Assembly (NCBI RefSeq): GCF_020783655.1
Contig: NZ_JAJGQH010000011.1
Span: forward strand, 1 to 64,000
DNA: 64,000 nucleotides
Direction: 5' to 3'
Source of the DNA: Xanthomonas melonis
GTDB lineage: Bacteria > Pseudomonadota > Gammaproteobacteria > Xanthomonadales > Xanthomonadaceae
In this document: positions 11,242 through 19,756 of the stretch, piece after piece
How the letters are laid out: each line of letters begins with the position of its first letter
Position numbering within the stretch: position 1 is the stretch's first letter
Position numbers and translations under genes: made by a program
The notes under the pieces: model-generated
Told to the model about the DNA's origin: nothing
Seen by the model: only the letters and a program-made list of their open reading frames with translations
Database searches by the model: none

Positions 11242-11847
11242 TCACTGGCAAATTGCGTGTTTACGATCACTGTAGAACTCAGAAATTCGCATCGGCGGCC
11301 CGGCACTTCTTTGTCCCGTTACATAGGAGATATCATCCCAGGACAGATAGGTCACAGGTCTATCGGCATGACGAAAGCCCCAATTCCCGGTTCCCGACAG
11401 ATTGATACTCATGCGTTCGATAGGCGCTTCACGCTGATCAATCTTCTGCATCACACCCTTCCGCCAGCGATAGACATTGATCAGATAGGAACCCGGAGGC
11501 TTGCCGACACAAAACTTTTCAGCATCTTCACTAGCATACACAACCAGATAAGCGTCACCTTGGATAACATCGAAAGATCGCAGGCTAGTTGCTCCTTCCA
11601 TACCGGCACCCTTGGTTGACCAGTGCACACCCAATGGCGCGTAGGTTATTTCCTGGTAAATAGGCGGCCCATCGGTCGAGTTGGGAAAGCCACTCTTCAG
11701 AGCTACTGAATATCGATCCACATCAATGCGACGCCCATCGCTGAGCCACACCTGCTCCTTCCAGCGCATTGTGTCTTTGTTGCTGCAACCGCTCAACAAG
11801 GCGGCAGACATCAGTCCAGCAACCATCGCCCACCTACACATCTTCAT
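11242..11847 (-). CDS. Lipoprotein 2, orphan paralogue next to the truncated lipase (candidate immunity protein)
   Basis: A 201-residue lipoprotein with the lipobox LLSGC followed by serine, so probably anchored in the outer membrane facing the periplasm. It has the same length as lipoprotein 1 and is nearly identical to it in the first 30 mature residues and in the YRWRKGVMQKIDQ and NWGFRHADRPVTYLSWDD regions. Differences cluster in the middle segment (around residues 75-105) and at the C-terminal end, the pattern expected if specificity determinants lie there. The lipase that should follow is reduced to 46 codons, yet this gene is intact. Retention of the lipoprotein without its lipase is typical of orphan immunity genes; no function is proven. 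Confidence 0.83.
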   Translation of the reverse strand: MKMCRWAMVAGLMSAALLSGCSNKDTMRWKEQVWLSDGRRIDVDRYSVALKSGFPNSTDGPPIYQEITYAPLGVHWSTKGAGMEGATSLRSFDVIQGDAYLVVYASEDAEKFCVGKPPGSYLINVYRWRKGVMQKIDQREAPIERMSINLSGTGNWGFRHADRPVTYLSWDDISYVTGQRSAGPPMRISEFYSDRKHAICQ

Positions 11848-11910
11848 CGCGTCGCACCTCGTTGATTACTTCTTTTTAAAATTAACCAGCACTCAGACCA
11901 GTCCAGCGAA

Positions 11911-11951
11911 AGTGCATTCACGCAATGCCCGCTGCATTGCGTGAATGCACT
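11911..11951. other. Perfect 18-bp inverted repeat with 5-nt loop between lipoproteins 3 and 2
   Basis: Left arm AGTGCATTCACGCAATGC (11911-11928), loop CCGCT, right arm its exact reverse complement (11934-11951). On the transcribed (minus) strand it is followed by TTTCGC, so it may act as a weak terminator or attenuator between the exporter genes and the lipoprotein-lipase cassettes, or as an mRNA-stabilising stem. It could also be an insertion scar, as a diverged copy occurs at 11000-11040. Confidence 0.75.
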
Positions 11952-11992
11952 TCATTGGTTACAGCAGCCTGGCCAAATCACTTCGCCACTCC

Positions 11993-12568
11993 TTAATTAC
12001 AAGATAAATTTGGCGTTCTAGTATAAAAATCAGACACTAACTTTGGCGGCCGTTCGTCAAACTGCCCAGTAACTCTCGCAACTTCTTTCCATGAAACGTG
12101 TTGCGCCCCCCAACTATCCTTACGAAGAATCCAGTGCGCATTTCCTGAAAGATTCATCCTCATCCGATCAAGTGGGGCCTCGCGCTGGTCGATCTCATGC
12201 ACTCTACCGTTACGCCAACGCAAGACATTTAGTAAAAGATCGCCTTTACGGCGCCCCATGCAAAATTCATCACGGCTTTTGCTAGCCATTGTAATCAGAT
12301 AGGCATCGCGACCAACGATATAAAAAGACTCCACCTGCGTAGCGCCTTCTGCCGTCCAGAGCACCTGCAACGGGTCATATCTAAATTCTTGATGCCGGGT
12401 GACGATTGACGAAGAATTTGGGAAATCAATTGTTCCTTCTGCCTGACGCTCCACCTCTACAAAGTGGCCCTCATCCAACCAGACCTGCTCCTCCCATTTC
12501 ATCTTTTGCTTGCAGCCAGACATACACGTCATGACCAAGGCCAAACCGACGAGCATCAGCAGTTTCAT
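11993..12568 (-). CDS. Lipoprotein 3, divergent paralogue directly downstream of the adaptor gene
   Basis: A 191-residue protein with a short signal and lipobox CMSGC followed by lysine. Its mature region is clearly related to lipoproteins 1 and 2 (KWEEQVWLDEG, VGRDAYLITMAS, LRWRNGRVHEIDQREAPLDRM, and a final PPKLVSDFY close to the C-terminal cysteine) but far more diverged. Its ATG lies only 4 nt after the hlyD-like stop codon, so it belongs to the exporter operon. No lipase remnant is visible after it; the next feature is the perfect hairpin at 11911-11951. It may be an immunity protein for a lipase no longer present, or protect against the same enzyme family more broadly. Confidence 0.82.
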   Translation of the reverse strand: MKLLMLVGLALVMTCMSGCKQKMKWEEQVWLDEGHFVEVERQAEGTIDFPNSSSIVTRHQEFRYDPLQVLWTAEGATQVESFYIVGRDAYLITMASKSRDEFCMGRRKGDLLLNVLRWRNGRVHEIDQREAPLDRMRMNLSGNAHWILRKDSWGAQHVSWKEVARVTGQFDERPPKLVSDFYTRTPNLSCN

Positions 12569-12572
12569 AAAC

Positions 12573-13994
12573 TCATCTCTCTCTCAAGGATTCCGAGCCA
12601 TGCACTCGCAAGGGACTCAACAAATAATCAATCACCCGCCGCTTGCCCGTTTTCACTTCCGCACTCAAGCTCATCCCGGCACTCATCCGCACCTTGACCC
12701 CATCGATCTCCAGCGTGCTGCCGTTCAATTTGATGCGCGCGGGGAACACCAGGCCCAGCTTTTCGTCCTGTGCAGCATCGTGGGAGACGCTGGCGACCGT
12801 GCCGGTCAGATAGCCGTAGCGGGTATAGGGGAAGCTGTCGACCTTGACGGTGACGGGTTGGCCGGGGCGCAGGAAGCCGATGTCTTTGTTCAGGACGGTG
12901 ACTTCGACCTCCAGTGCTTCTTCGGCCGGCACGACGACCAGTAACGGCTGTGCGGGCGTGACCACACCGCCTACGGTGTGGACGGCGAGCTGCTGGATCG
13001 TGCCGTCGACGGGAGCATGCAGGGCCATCAGCTTGTCGCGCTGGCCGGTCCTGGCGACGTCCTGGGTCAGTTGGCCGGCTTGCTCGCTGGCTTGGCGTAA
13101 GGCGTCCAGTGCCTGCTGGCGGGTGTCGGTGACCAGCACGCGCAACTCTTCCTGCGCGGCGCTGATCGCCGAGCGGATCTCCTGCAGGCGGTTGCGCTGG
13201 GTGGCGAGCTGGCTTTCTGCGGCGATGCGTTCCTGTTCGCGCAACAGATAGTCATGGCGGCCGACGTACTTGCCTTCGACCAGGCGGCCGTAATCTTCCG
13301 CGCGCACTTTGGAGATGCGTGCGGATTCGGCCAGCGGTGCGATGGCATCCTGGGTGGTCTGCAACTCGGCTTGGCGCTGAGCGATGCTGGCTTCCAGGTT
13401 ATGCCGGCGCGCCTGGAAGGCATCGAATTGACTGCTGACCAATTGCTGCTCGTTCGCTACGCGCTCCGTGGGGAGGTCCGGCGCCGGATCCAGCTGCGGA
13501 GACTGCCCGGTCGCAATGGCGTTTGCCAGCGCTGCCTGGCGAAGCGCGGCGAGCCGTGCATTGACCAGCGCATCACCGGCCTGAGCAAACTCGGCGCCCG
13601 TCGCGGTGGCATCGAGTTCGACCAGCAACTGGCCTTTCTTCACCGCCTGTCCGTCGCGCACCAGGATCCTGCGCACCACCGCGGTTTCTGCGGTCTGCAC
13701 CACCTTGGTCCGCGAATCGACCACGGTCTTGCCCGGTGCCACGGCGACGATATCGAGCTTGCCCAGGCACGCCCACAGCAGCGCGACACAGAAGAAACCG
13801 ATGATGATGCGCATCGTCCAGCGCGCGGTAGGCGAGACAGGCGTTTCGGTCAGTTCGAGATGCGCGGGCAGGAACGCGCGCTCGTCGGCGCTGCGCGTGG
13901 GCGGGTCGAGCTGGCGGCGCACCGCCCAGGCCGATTTGAAAATCTTGAAATAGCGGAGATAGAAATCGCGCCATCCCTGTAGCACGTGCTTCAT
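12573..13994 (-). CDS. HlyD-family periplasmic adaptor (membrane fusion protein) of a type I secretion system
   Basis: The 473-residue adaptor links the inner-membrane ABC exporter to an outer-membrane TolC-type channel. It has a cytoplasmic N-terminus of about 60 residues, one transmembrane helix (about 61-80), a lipoyl-like half motif ([19 protein letters not shown], about 110-130), a long coiled-coil region (about 180-330, rich in Gln, Glu and Arg), the second lipoyl half ([12 protein letters not shown]) and a beta-barrel segment ending near the C-terminus. The [18 protein letters not shown] signature matches the HlyD family. Its ATG overlaps the exporter stop codon by four bases (ATGA), which fixes the start; the open frame upstream is a shadow. 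The outer-membrane channel is not in this window. Confidence 0.94.
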   Translation of the reverse strand: MKHVLQGWRDFYLRYFKIFKSAWAVRRQLDPPTRSADERAFLPAHLELTETPVSPTARWTMRIIIGFFCVALLWACLGKLDIVAVAPGKTVVDSRTKVVQTAETAVVRRILVRDGQAVKKGQLLVELDATATGAEFAQAGDALVNARLAALRQAALANAIATGQSPQLDPAPDLPTERVANEQQLVSSQFDAFQARRHNLEASIAQRQAELQTTQDAIAPLAESARISKVRAEDYGRLVEGKYVGRHDYLLREQERIAAESQLATQRNRLQEIRSAISAAQEELRVLVTDTRQQALDALRQASEQAGQLTQDVARTGQRDKLMALHAPVDGTIQQLAVHTVGGVVTPAQPLLVVVPAEEALEVEVTVLNKDIGFLRPGQPVTVKVDSFPYTRYGYLTGTVASVSHDAAQDEKLGLVFPARIKLNGSTLEIDGVKVRMSAGMSLSAEVKTGKRRVIDYLLSPLRVHGSESLRER

Positions 13995-16156
13995 GGTGTC
14001 CCCTGTTGCAGTCGATACAAGTGTGCGTACTGGCCTTCCGGGCGGTCGACCAATTCGGCGTGCGAGCCGCTTTCGACGATGCGTCCCTTCTCCACCACGA
14101 CGATGCGGTTGGCCTGCCGCACGGTGGACAGTCGGTGAGCGATGATCAGCACGGTGCGTCCCTTGCAGATCGCGCGCATATTGCACATCACCGCATGTTC
14201 CGATTCGTAATCCAGGGCGCTTGTCGCCTCGTCCAGAATCAGGATGCGCGGATCGCCGATCAGTGCGCGCGCGATTGCAATGCGCTGGCGCTGCCCGCCG
14301 GACAGACCGGTGCCGTGCTCGCCAACCTTGGTGTCGTAGCCCTCTGGCAATTCCAGAATGAAGTCGTGGGCACCTGCCAGCTTGGCCGCATGGATCACCC
14401 GCTCCAACGGCATGCCGGGATCGGTCACGGCAATGTTCTCGCGGATGCTGCGGTTGAACAGGAAGTTTTCCTGCAAGACCACGCCCAGTTGCCGGCGTAG
14501 CCATGCAGGATCGGCCAGCGCCAGATCCTGGCCATCGATCAGCACTCGCCCGCGCTCAGGCGTGTAAAGACGCTGCACCAACTTGGTCAAGGTGCTCTTG
14601 CCGGAGCCGGAACGGCCGACGATGCCGATGATCTCGCCTGGACGAATGTCCAGTTCGATCCCGTTGAGCACCTCGGGCGCATCCGGCCGGTAGCGGAACG
14701 TGACCCGCTCGAACGTCACCTGCCCACGGATCGGCGGTAGTGCCAGGCGGCTACCCGGCACCTCGGTGCGGGTATTGAGGATGTCGCCCAGCCGCTCGAC
14801 CGAGATACCGACCTGCTGGAAGTCCTGCCACAACTGGGCCAAGCGAATGATCGGCGCGGTGACCTGACCGGACAACATGTTGAAGGCGATCAACTGACCG
14901 ATTGACAGCTTGCCCTCCATCACCAGCTTGGCGCCCCAGAACAGCACCGCCACGGCGGTGAGCTTCTGCACCAGTTGCACGCCCTGCTGGCCAAGCGTGG
15001 CGATACGGGTGACGTTGAAACCGGCGCTGACATAGCCGGCCAGCTGGTTGTCCCAGGTGCGGGTCACGCGCGGGTCCACCGCCATCGCCTTGACCGTACC
15101 GATGCCACTGACGGTTTCCACCAGGAACGACTGGTTGTCGGCGCCGCGCGCGAACTTGTCGTTCAAACGCTTGCGCAGCACCGGCGTGATCAACCCCGAG
15201 ATCGTTGCGTACAGCGGCAACGACAGCACCACGATCAAGGTCAGCCAACCGCTGTACCAGAACATCACCGACAAAAAGACCACGGTAAAGAACAGGTCCA
15301 GCACCGAGGTCAGCGCCTGTCCGGTCAGGAAGTTGCGGATGTTCTCCAGCTCGCGGACGCGCGCGATGGTGTCGCCGACCCGCCGCGATTCGAAATACGC
15401 CAGCGGCAGCGACAGCACATGCCGGAACAGCCGTGCGCCCAGCTCCACGTCGATCTTGCTGGTGGTGTGGGCGAAGACGTAGGTACGCAGTCCGGACAGC
15501 AGCACGTCGAACACCGCCATCGAGACCAGCCCGATCGCGATCACGTCCAGCGTGGTCAGGCCGTTGTGCACCAGTACCTTGTCCATCACCACCTGGTAGA
15601 ACAGCGGGGTGATCAGCGCGAACAGCTGGATGAAGAACGAGACGATGAACACCTCGAGCATCAGCTTGCGGTACTTGACCACCGCAGGAATGAACCAGCT
15701 GAAGTCGAATTTGGCCAGGTCGCCCAGCACCGAAGCCCGCGAGGCCACCTGCAGCAACCGCCCCTGGTAACGTGCCTCGAACTCGGCCAGCGAAATGGAA
15801 CGTGGCCGCTTTTCGACCAGATCGTGGATCAGGATCTGGTCCGAGCCGACCTTGGCGACGATAAAGGCGCCCCCTTCTGGCAGGAGGGCCAGGGCCGGTA
15901 ACGCAGCCATGCCGATGCGCGCGGCCGGCTGGGCCACGACCTTGGCTTTCAGTCCCAACTGCTTGGCAGCCAGCAGCAGCGTGGTTTCGTCGAACGGCTC
16001 GCCCCCACGGCCAAAGCCGTGTGCCAGCTGCGTCGCATCAGCTGCAATCCCGTGAAACTGCGCAAGAAGGACGAGCCCCTGCAACCCCAAATCCGGTCGG
16101 TCTTGCACCGACGAGCCGCCCTCGACCAACGAGAGCGACGCACTTCCCCCTGACAT
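13991..16156 (-). CDS. HlyB-family type I secretion ABC transporter/ATPase with C39-like domain
   Basis: A 721-residue exporter subunit. Residues about 20-135 form a C39-peptidase-like domain in which the catalytic cysteine motif is absent ([14 protein letters not shown] instead of a QxxDCG pattern); this non-cleaving form is typical of HlyB-type exporters for RTX substrates. Six membrane segments follow (about 150-440), then the ATPase with Walker [10 protein letters not shown] near residue 510, signature [10 protein letters not shown] and Walker [14 protein letters not shown] chose the ATG at 16156 because AAGGA stands 6 nt before it; ATG at 16162 or TTG at 16192 are alternatives. It is the first gene of the secretion operon. 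Confidence 0.94.
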   Translation of the reverse strand: MSGGSASLSLVEGGSSVQDRPDLGLQGLVLLAQFHGIAADATQLAHGFGRGGEPFDETTLLLAAKQLGLKAKVVAQPAARIGMAALPALALLPEGGAFIVAKVGSDQILIHDLVEKRPRSISLAEFEARYQGRLLQVASRASVLGDLAKFDFSWFIPAVVKYRKLMLEVFIVSFFIQLFALITPLFYQVVMDKVLVHNGLTTLDVIAIGLVSMAVFDVLLSGLRTYVFAHTTSKIDVELGARLFRHVLSLPLAYFESRRVGDTIARVRELENIRNFLTGQALTSVLDLFFTVVFLSVMFWYSGWLTLIVVLSLPLYATISGLITPVLRKRLNDKFARGADNQSFLVETVSGIGTVKAMAVDPRVTRTWDNQLAGYVSAGFNVTRIATLGQQGVQLVQKLTAVAVLFWGAKLVMEGKLSIGQLIAFNMLSGQVTAPIIRLAQLWQDFQQVGISVERLGDILNTRTEVPGSRLALPPIRGQVTFERVTFRYRPDAPEVLNGIELDIRPGEIIGIVGRSGSGKSTLTKLVQRLYTPERGRVLIDGQDLALADPAWLRRQLGVVLQENFLFNRSIRENIAVTDPGMPLERVIHAAKLAGAHDFILELPEGYDTKVGEHGTGLSGGQRQRIAIARALIGDPRILILDEATSALDYESEHAVMCNMRAICKGRTVLIIAHRLSTVRQANRIVVVEKGRIVESGSHAELVDRPEGQYAHLYRLQQGTP

Positions 16157-16202
16157 ATGCATTCCTTGCTGTAGAGCCCAAGACGGGCTCAAGTGATGGA
16201 CT

Positions 16203-16231
16203 AGAGTCTGAAACTGTTAAGAAACTGTCAA
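16203..16231 (-). promoter_or_regulatory. Possible promoter of the type I secretion operon
   Basis: On the minus strand a consensus -35 TTGACA (16226-16231) is followed after 17 bp by GACTCT (16203-16208), about 45 bp before the exporter start. The -10 match is poor. The spacer carries the direct repeat GAAACTGT (16210-16217 and 16221-16228), spaced by 11 bp, one helical turn, which could be a regulator site. Confidence 0.35.
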
Positions 16232-16446
16232 TCAGACAATCCCGCGACCTCGATCAATTTTCTCAATCGAGCGTCTCCCAGGCTGAGACACGGACAGTCG
16301 ATCCTGGGCACAGGTGGCCGAGGCCGGTTCTCTCCGAATGTGCGATGACGCCTGCAGGCCCCTTGACACCGTTGCCGATGCAAGCATGTCCGGCTGCCAC
16401 ATTTCCGTTACCATGCCAAGCCTCACGCCTACAACCGGCCTGCCGT

Positions 16447-17718
16447 ATGTCCACTGCCCCGCAAAAGCCGCTCGCCATCCGCGAGCGTCTGTCCGAAGTC
16501 CGCTACGAGATCCGGGGCGAACTGGCGCGGCGAGCGCGGGAGCTGGAGGCGCAGGGCCGCAAGCTGATCAAGCTCAATATCGGTAACCCCGGTGCGTTCG
16601 GGTTCCGTGCGCCGGAGCACCTGCAGCGCGCGATCGCCGACGACATGGGCCGCACCGATCCCTACACCCATCAGCAGGGCCTGCCGGAAGCGCGCGAGGC
16701 CATCGCCACGGCCTACTCGCGGCGCCAGCATCCGGACGCACACCCGGACCGCATCTTCCTGGGCAACGGCGTCAGCGAGCTGATCGACCTGTCGCTGCGC
16801 GCCCTGCTCAATCCGGGCGACGAAGTGCTGGTGCCCTCGCCCGACTACCCGCTGTGGTCGGCGGCCACCATCCTCAACGACGGCCGCCCGGTGTACTACC
16901 GCTGCGCGCCGGAGAACGGCTTCCAGCCGGACCCGGTGGAGATCGAGACGCTGGTGTCCTCGCGCACCCGCGCCATCGTGCTGATCAACCCGAACAACCC
17001 TAGTGGTGCGAGTTACTCGCGCGAGCTGCTGGAGCGCATCGTGGCGATCGCGGTCAAGCACAATCTGCTGCTGATGGTCGACGAGATTTACGACCAGGTG
17101 CTATACGACGGCGCGGCCTTCGTGCCGGTAGCACCACTGGCAGGCGCACACCCCTGCATCACCTTCAGCGGGTTGAGCAAGGTGCACCGTGCCTGCGGCT
17201 GGCGCGTGGGCTGGGCGCTGCTGTCGGGCGAACAGGCGCGCATCAACGACCTGCGCAACGCGATGGACCTGCTCGGCGCGTTGCGCCTGTGCGCCAACGT
17301 GCCCGGCCAGTATGCCATCGATGCCGCCGTCAACGGCCCGGACACCATCTCGGCGCTATGCGCGCCGGGCGGCCGCCTGTACGAAACCCGCCGCGCGGTG
17401 ATCGAGGCCTGTGCGGCCAGCGAGCATCTGCAGCTGGTCGCTCCGGCCGGCGCGTTGTACGCGTTCCCGGCGGTAGTGGGTGCGGCGGCACGCAATTTCG
17501 ACGACCACGCATTCGCGTTGGACCTGATGAACGAGGAAGGCGTGCTGGTGGTGCCCGGCTCCAGTTTCAACGTGCCGTATCGCCACCACTTCCGCGTCAC
17601 GCTGATGCCGGAGGCCAGCGTGATGCGCGACGTGTTCGCGCGGATCGACCGTGCCCTGGCGCGGCGCGCCGAGGCGGCAACCAAGGTCGTGCCGCTGAAA
17701 CCGCGCAGCGTGGCCTGA
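16447..17718 (+). CDS. PLP-dependent aminotransferase, AlaA/AlaT-like (class I)
   Basis: A 423-residue fold-type I aminotransferase that most resembles the alanine-forming glutamate-pyruvate transaminases AlaA/AlaT. Visible features are the substrate loop LNIGNPGAFGF, the NPNNPSGA motif, the aspartate of VDEIYDQVLYDG, and the PLP-binding lysine in SGLSKVHRACGWRVGW. The C-terminal arginine for the substrate carboxylate lies in HHFRVTLMP. The start ATG at 16447 (MSTAPQKPLAIRERLSEVRYE) matches the usual N-terminus of the group; the longer open frame to 16021 lacks support. The stop overlaps the next gene by one base. It probably makes alanine in the cytoplasm, but the exact amino donor is not shown. 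Confidence 0.9.
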   Translation: MSTAPQKPLAIRERLSEVRYEIRGELARRARELEAQGRKLIKLNIGNPGAFGFRAPEHLQRAIADDMGRTDPYTHQQGLPEAREAIATAYSRRQHPDAHPDRIFLGNGVSELIDLSLRALLNPGDEVLVPSPDYPLWSAATILNDGRPVYYRCAPENGFQPDPVEIETLVSSRTRAIVLINPNNPSGASYSRELLERIVAIAVKHNLLLMVDEIYDQVLYDGAAFVPVAPLAGAHPCITFSGLSKVHRACGWRVGWALLSGEQARINDLRNAMDLLGALRLCANVPGQYAIDAAVNGPDTISALCAPGGRLYETRRAVIEACAASEHLQLVAPAGALYAFPAVVGAAARNFDDHAFALDLMNEEGVLVVPGSSFNVPYRHHFRVTLMPEASVMRDVFARIDRALARRAEAATKVVPLKPRSVA

Positions 17719-18368
17719 TGGCCGCGTTTGGCGTGCCGCAGCGCTATCTGGCGCTGGGCGACTCGTACACGATTGGCGAAGGCCTCGCTCCCGCGCAAGG
17801 ATGGCCGGCGCAGCTGGCCGATGGACTGCGTGCACACGGCTGGGCCGTGCAGAGCCCGCAACTCATCGCCACCACCGGCTGGACGACCGACGAATTGCAG
17901 GCAGGAATCGACGCGGCCGCACCGCAGGGCCCATTCGATCTGGTGAGCCTGCTGATCGGCGTCAACAACCAGTACCGCGAGCGCTCGCTGGACGAGTACC
18001 GCAGCCAGTTCGATGCGCTGTTGCAGCGCGCGATCGAACTTGCCGGCGGGCATGCTGCACGTGTGCTGGTGCTGTCCATTCCGGATTGGGGGCTGACGCC
18101 GTTCGCACGCGCGCAAGGCCGCGACGCCGGCCTGATTGCGGCGCAGATCGACGCATTCAACGATGTGGCGGCGGAGCGCTGTGCCGAGCGCGCAATCCGC
18201 TTCGTCGATATCACGCCCACCAGCCGCGATGGCGGCGATGCGGCCGAGATGCTGGTCGACGACGGCCTGCATCCCTCCGGCGCAATGTATGCACGCTGGG
18301 CAGCGGTGGCGCTGCCTGCGGCGCGCGATGCGCTGGGAGCGACAGGATCGGCGGACACCATCGCCTGA
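17718..18368 (+). CDS. SGNH/GDSL-family hydrolase
   Basis: A 216-residue SGNH hydrolase. Block I is LALGDSYTIGEG with the nucleophile Ser16; the block III asparagine lies in GVNNQYR; block V is DDGLHPSGAMYARW with the Asp and His of the triad. No signal peptide is seen, so it is likely cytoplasmic, unlike the secreted GDSL esterases of plant pathogens. It starts within the stop codon of the aminotransferase gene (TGATG at 17716-17720), indicating coupled translation. The substrate (an acyl ester or small carbohydrate ester) is unknown. Confidence 0.88.
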   Translation: MAAFGVPQRYLALGDSYTIGEGLAPAQGWPAQLADGLRAHGWAVQSPQLIATTGWTTDELQAGIDAAAPQGPFDLVSLLIGVNNQYRERSLDEYRSQFDALLQRAIELAGGHAARVLVLSIPDWGLTPFARAQGRDAGLIAAQIDAFNDVAAERCAERAIRFVDITPTSRDGGDAAEMLVDDGLHPSGAMYARWAAVALPAARDALGATGSADTIA

Positions 18369-18640
18369 TGGCGAACACGGGCAGGCTGTCTCTCTGCGCG
18401 ATGTCGCGAGCCTGCTGCTCGCCTTCCCACCAATGCCGCGTGCACTGCCCGATACCGATGCCGTCCACCGTGTAAAACAAGGCGCAATGCACCGGCTCGC
18501 CTGCCGCGGCCGGGTGCACATGTCTGCTTTGCAGCGCCCGTTTCCGAGGTGCACATCCGCGAGAACGCAAGACGCTGCACGCGGCCCTGTATCGCGAAAT
18601 CGTCGAGCCCGCCCTACCGCAATCCGGTCACCAGGCCCAA

Positions 18641-18783
18641 AGAGCGGCCAACAGAACTGCTGCGCAGCCGCCAGGCGGGCGCGGCCGGTGCTCGGAATCC
18701 TCATGTACCACACGTACACTCCGGTTCCTCCGCGCCGTCCACACCCACCTGACGACCGCTCGCTACGTTCTGTTAGCCGCTCT
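18641..18783. repeat. Inverted-repeat element, 143 bp, in a 455-bp gene-free stretch
   Basis: The stretch 18369-18823 holds no convincing gene. Within it are two imperfect inverted arms of about 35 bp, AGAGCGGCCAACAGAACTGC... at 18641-18675 and ...GTTCTGTTAGCCGCTCT ending at 18783. The centre (about 18694-18730) is itself a quasi-palindrome around GTACCACACGTAC. One arm recurs alone at 25106-25139. The structure resembles a small non-autonomous mobile element or an interspersed palindrome. Confidence 0.7.
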
Positions 18784-18823
18784 ATGCTACCCGCGCAGCA
18801 CGCCTGATTGCCAAGGAACGACA

Positions 18824-19519
18824 TTGCACAGCACCGCCACCCAACCGATGAGCCGCGCCCAGGCACTGGCGATCGCCCGCGCTTTCCTGCCCAGGCATCC
18901 GCTGGGCAACCGTTACGATTACTACTACACCCAGGCCAAGCTGCGTACCGACCCGTTGTACCCGGGCGTGCTGGCGCAGTTGCGCAGCACCAGCGCGCCG
19001 GTGCTGGACCTGGGCTGCGGGTTGGGCCTTCTCGCGCATGCCCTGCGCGCCGATGGCCAGGCACTGGCGTATCACGGCGTGGACGTGGACGCCTCCAAGA
19101 TCGCCCGCGCGCAACGCATCGCGCAGCGTTCGGCGCTGGGCAACACCAGATTCGAAGTGGTCGACCTGAGTCTGGCCTGGCCGCAGCACCGCGGCAGCGT
19201 CACCATCCTGGACGTACTGCAATACCTGCAATCGGACATGCAGGCAGGCCTGTTGCGCAGCGTGGCGCAGATGCTGACGCCGGGCGCGAAACTGGTGATC
19301 CGCAGCGCGCTGGGCGACGACAGCGGGCGTGGCCGCACCAGCCGCGTCACCGACGTGCTGGCGCATCTGAGCGGCTGGATGCAACGCATGCCGCGCAGCT
19401 ATCCCACCCGCGACAGCCTGCAGAGGCATCTGGACGCCGCCGGCCTGCGCGCGACGTTTTCGCCGCTGTACGGCAGCACGCCGTTCAACAACTGGCTGAT
19501 CGTGGCCGAGCCACGCTGA
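18824..19519 (+). CDS. Class I SAM-dependent methyltransferase
   Basis: A 231-residue protein with a Rossmann methyltransferase fold. Motif I is VLDLGCGLGLLAHAL (about 65-80), followed by the acidic residue of GVDVDASKI and motif IV around TILDVLQYLQ. The N-terminal part has an unusual RYDYYYTQAKLRTDPLYP segment that also appears in class I methyltransferases encoded with lipid or pigment acyl genes, but nothing here fixes the substrate. I take the TTG at 18824 as start because AAGGA lies 6 nt before it (18813-18817); the next ATG, at 18848, has no such site. The upstream region contains the inverted-repeat element. Confidence 0.83.
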   Translation: MHSTATQPMSRAQALAIARAFLPRHPLGNRYDYYYTQAKLRTDPLYPGVLAQLRSTSAPVLDLGCGLGLLAHALRADGQALAYHGVDVDASKIARAQRIAQRSALGNTRFEVVDLSLAWPQHRGSVTILDVLQYLQSDMQAGLLRSVAQMLTPGAKLVIRSALGDDSGRGRTSRVTDVLAHLSGWMQRMPRSYPTRDSLQRHLDAAGLRATFSPLYGSTPFNNWLIVAEPR

Positions 19520-19756
19520 TCGTTCGCAGCGGCATCGGTATCGTCCGACGCCGCTGCCGATCCGCCAAGCCTTACCTTCGAGGCAGCGCACGCTGGCGAT
19601 GCATTGCCCGCGCACGCCATCACCGCCGTGGTTACGCTTTACGCCACTCCCGCCGGCCCTGGCCTTTGGGCGATTGCGCCGTGGCAGGGCGCACTTGCCC
19701 ACGACGCCTCCGGGACAGCATCAGGCCACATCATCGCCTCGCCTTGCGCACCTGGC

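Noticed and set aside
12510-12944. Small plus-strand frames over the hlyD and lipoprotein 3 junction
   Set aside because: They oppose well-supported overlapping genes and show no signal or domain.
18211-18570. Minus-strand frame in the 455-bp gap with the sequence GEPVHCALFYTVDGIGIGQC
   Set aside because: The segment looks somewhat protein-like, possibly a gene remnant, but it overlaps the SGNH hydrolase end and has no recognisable family or ribosome-binding site.
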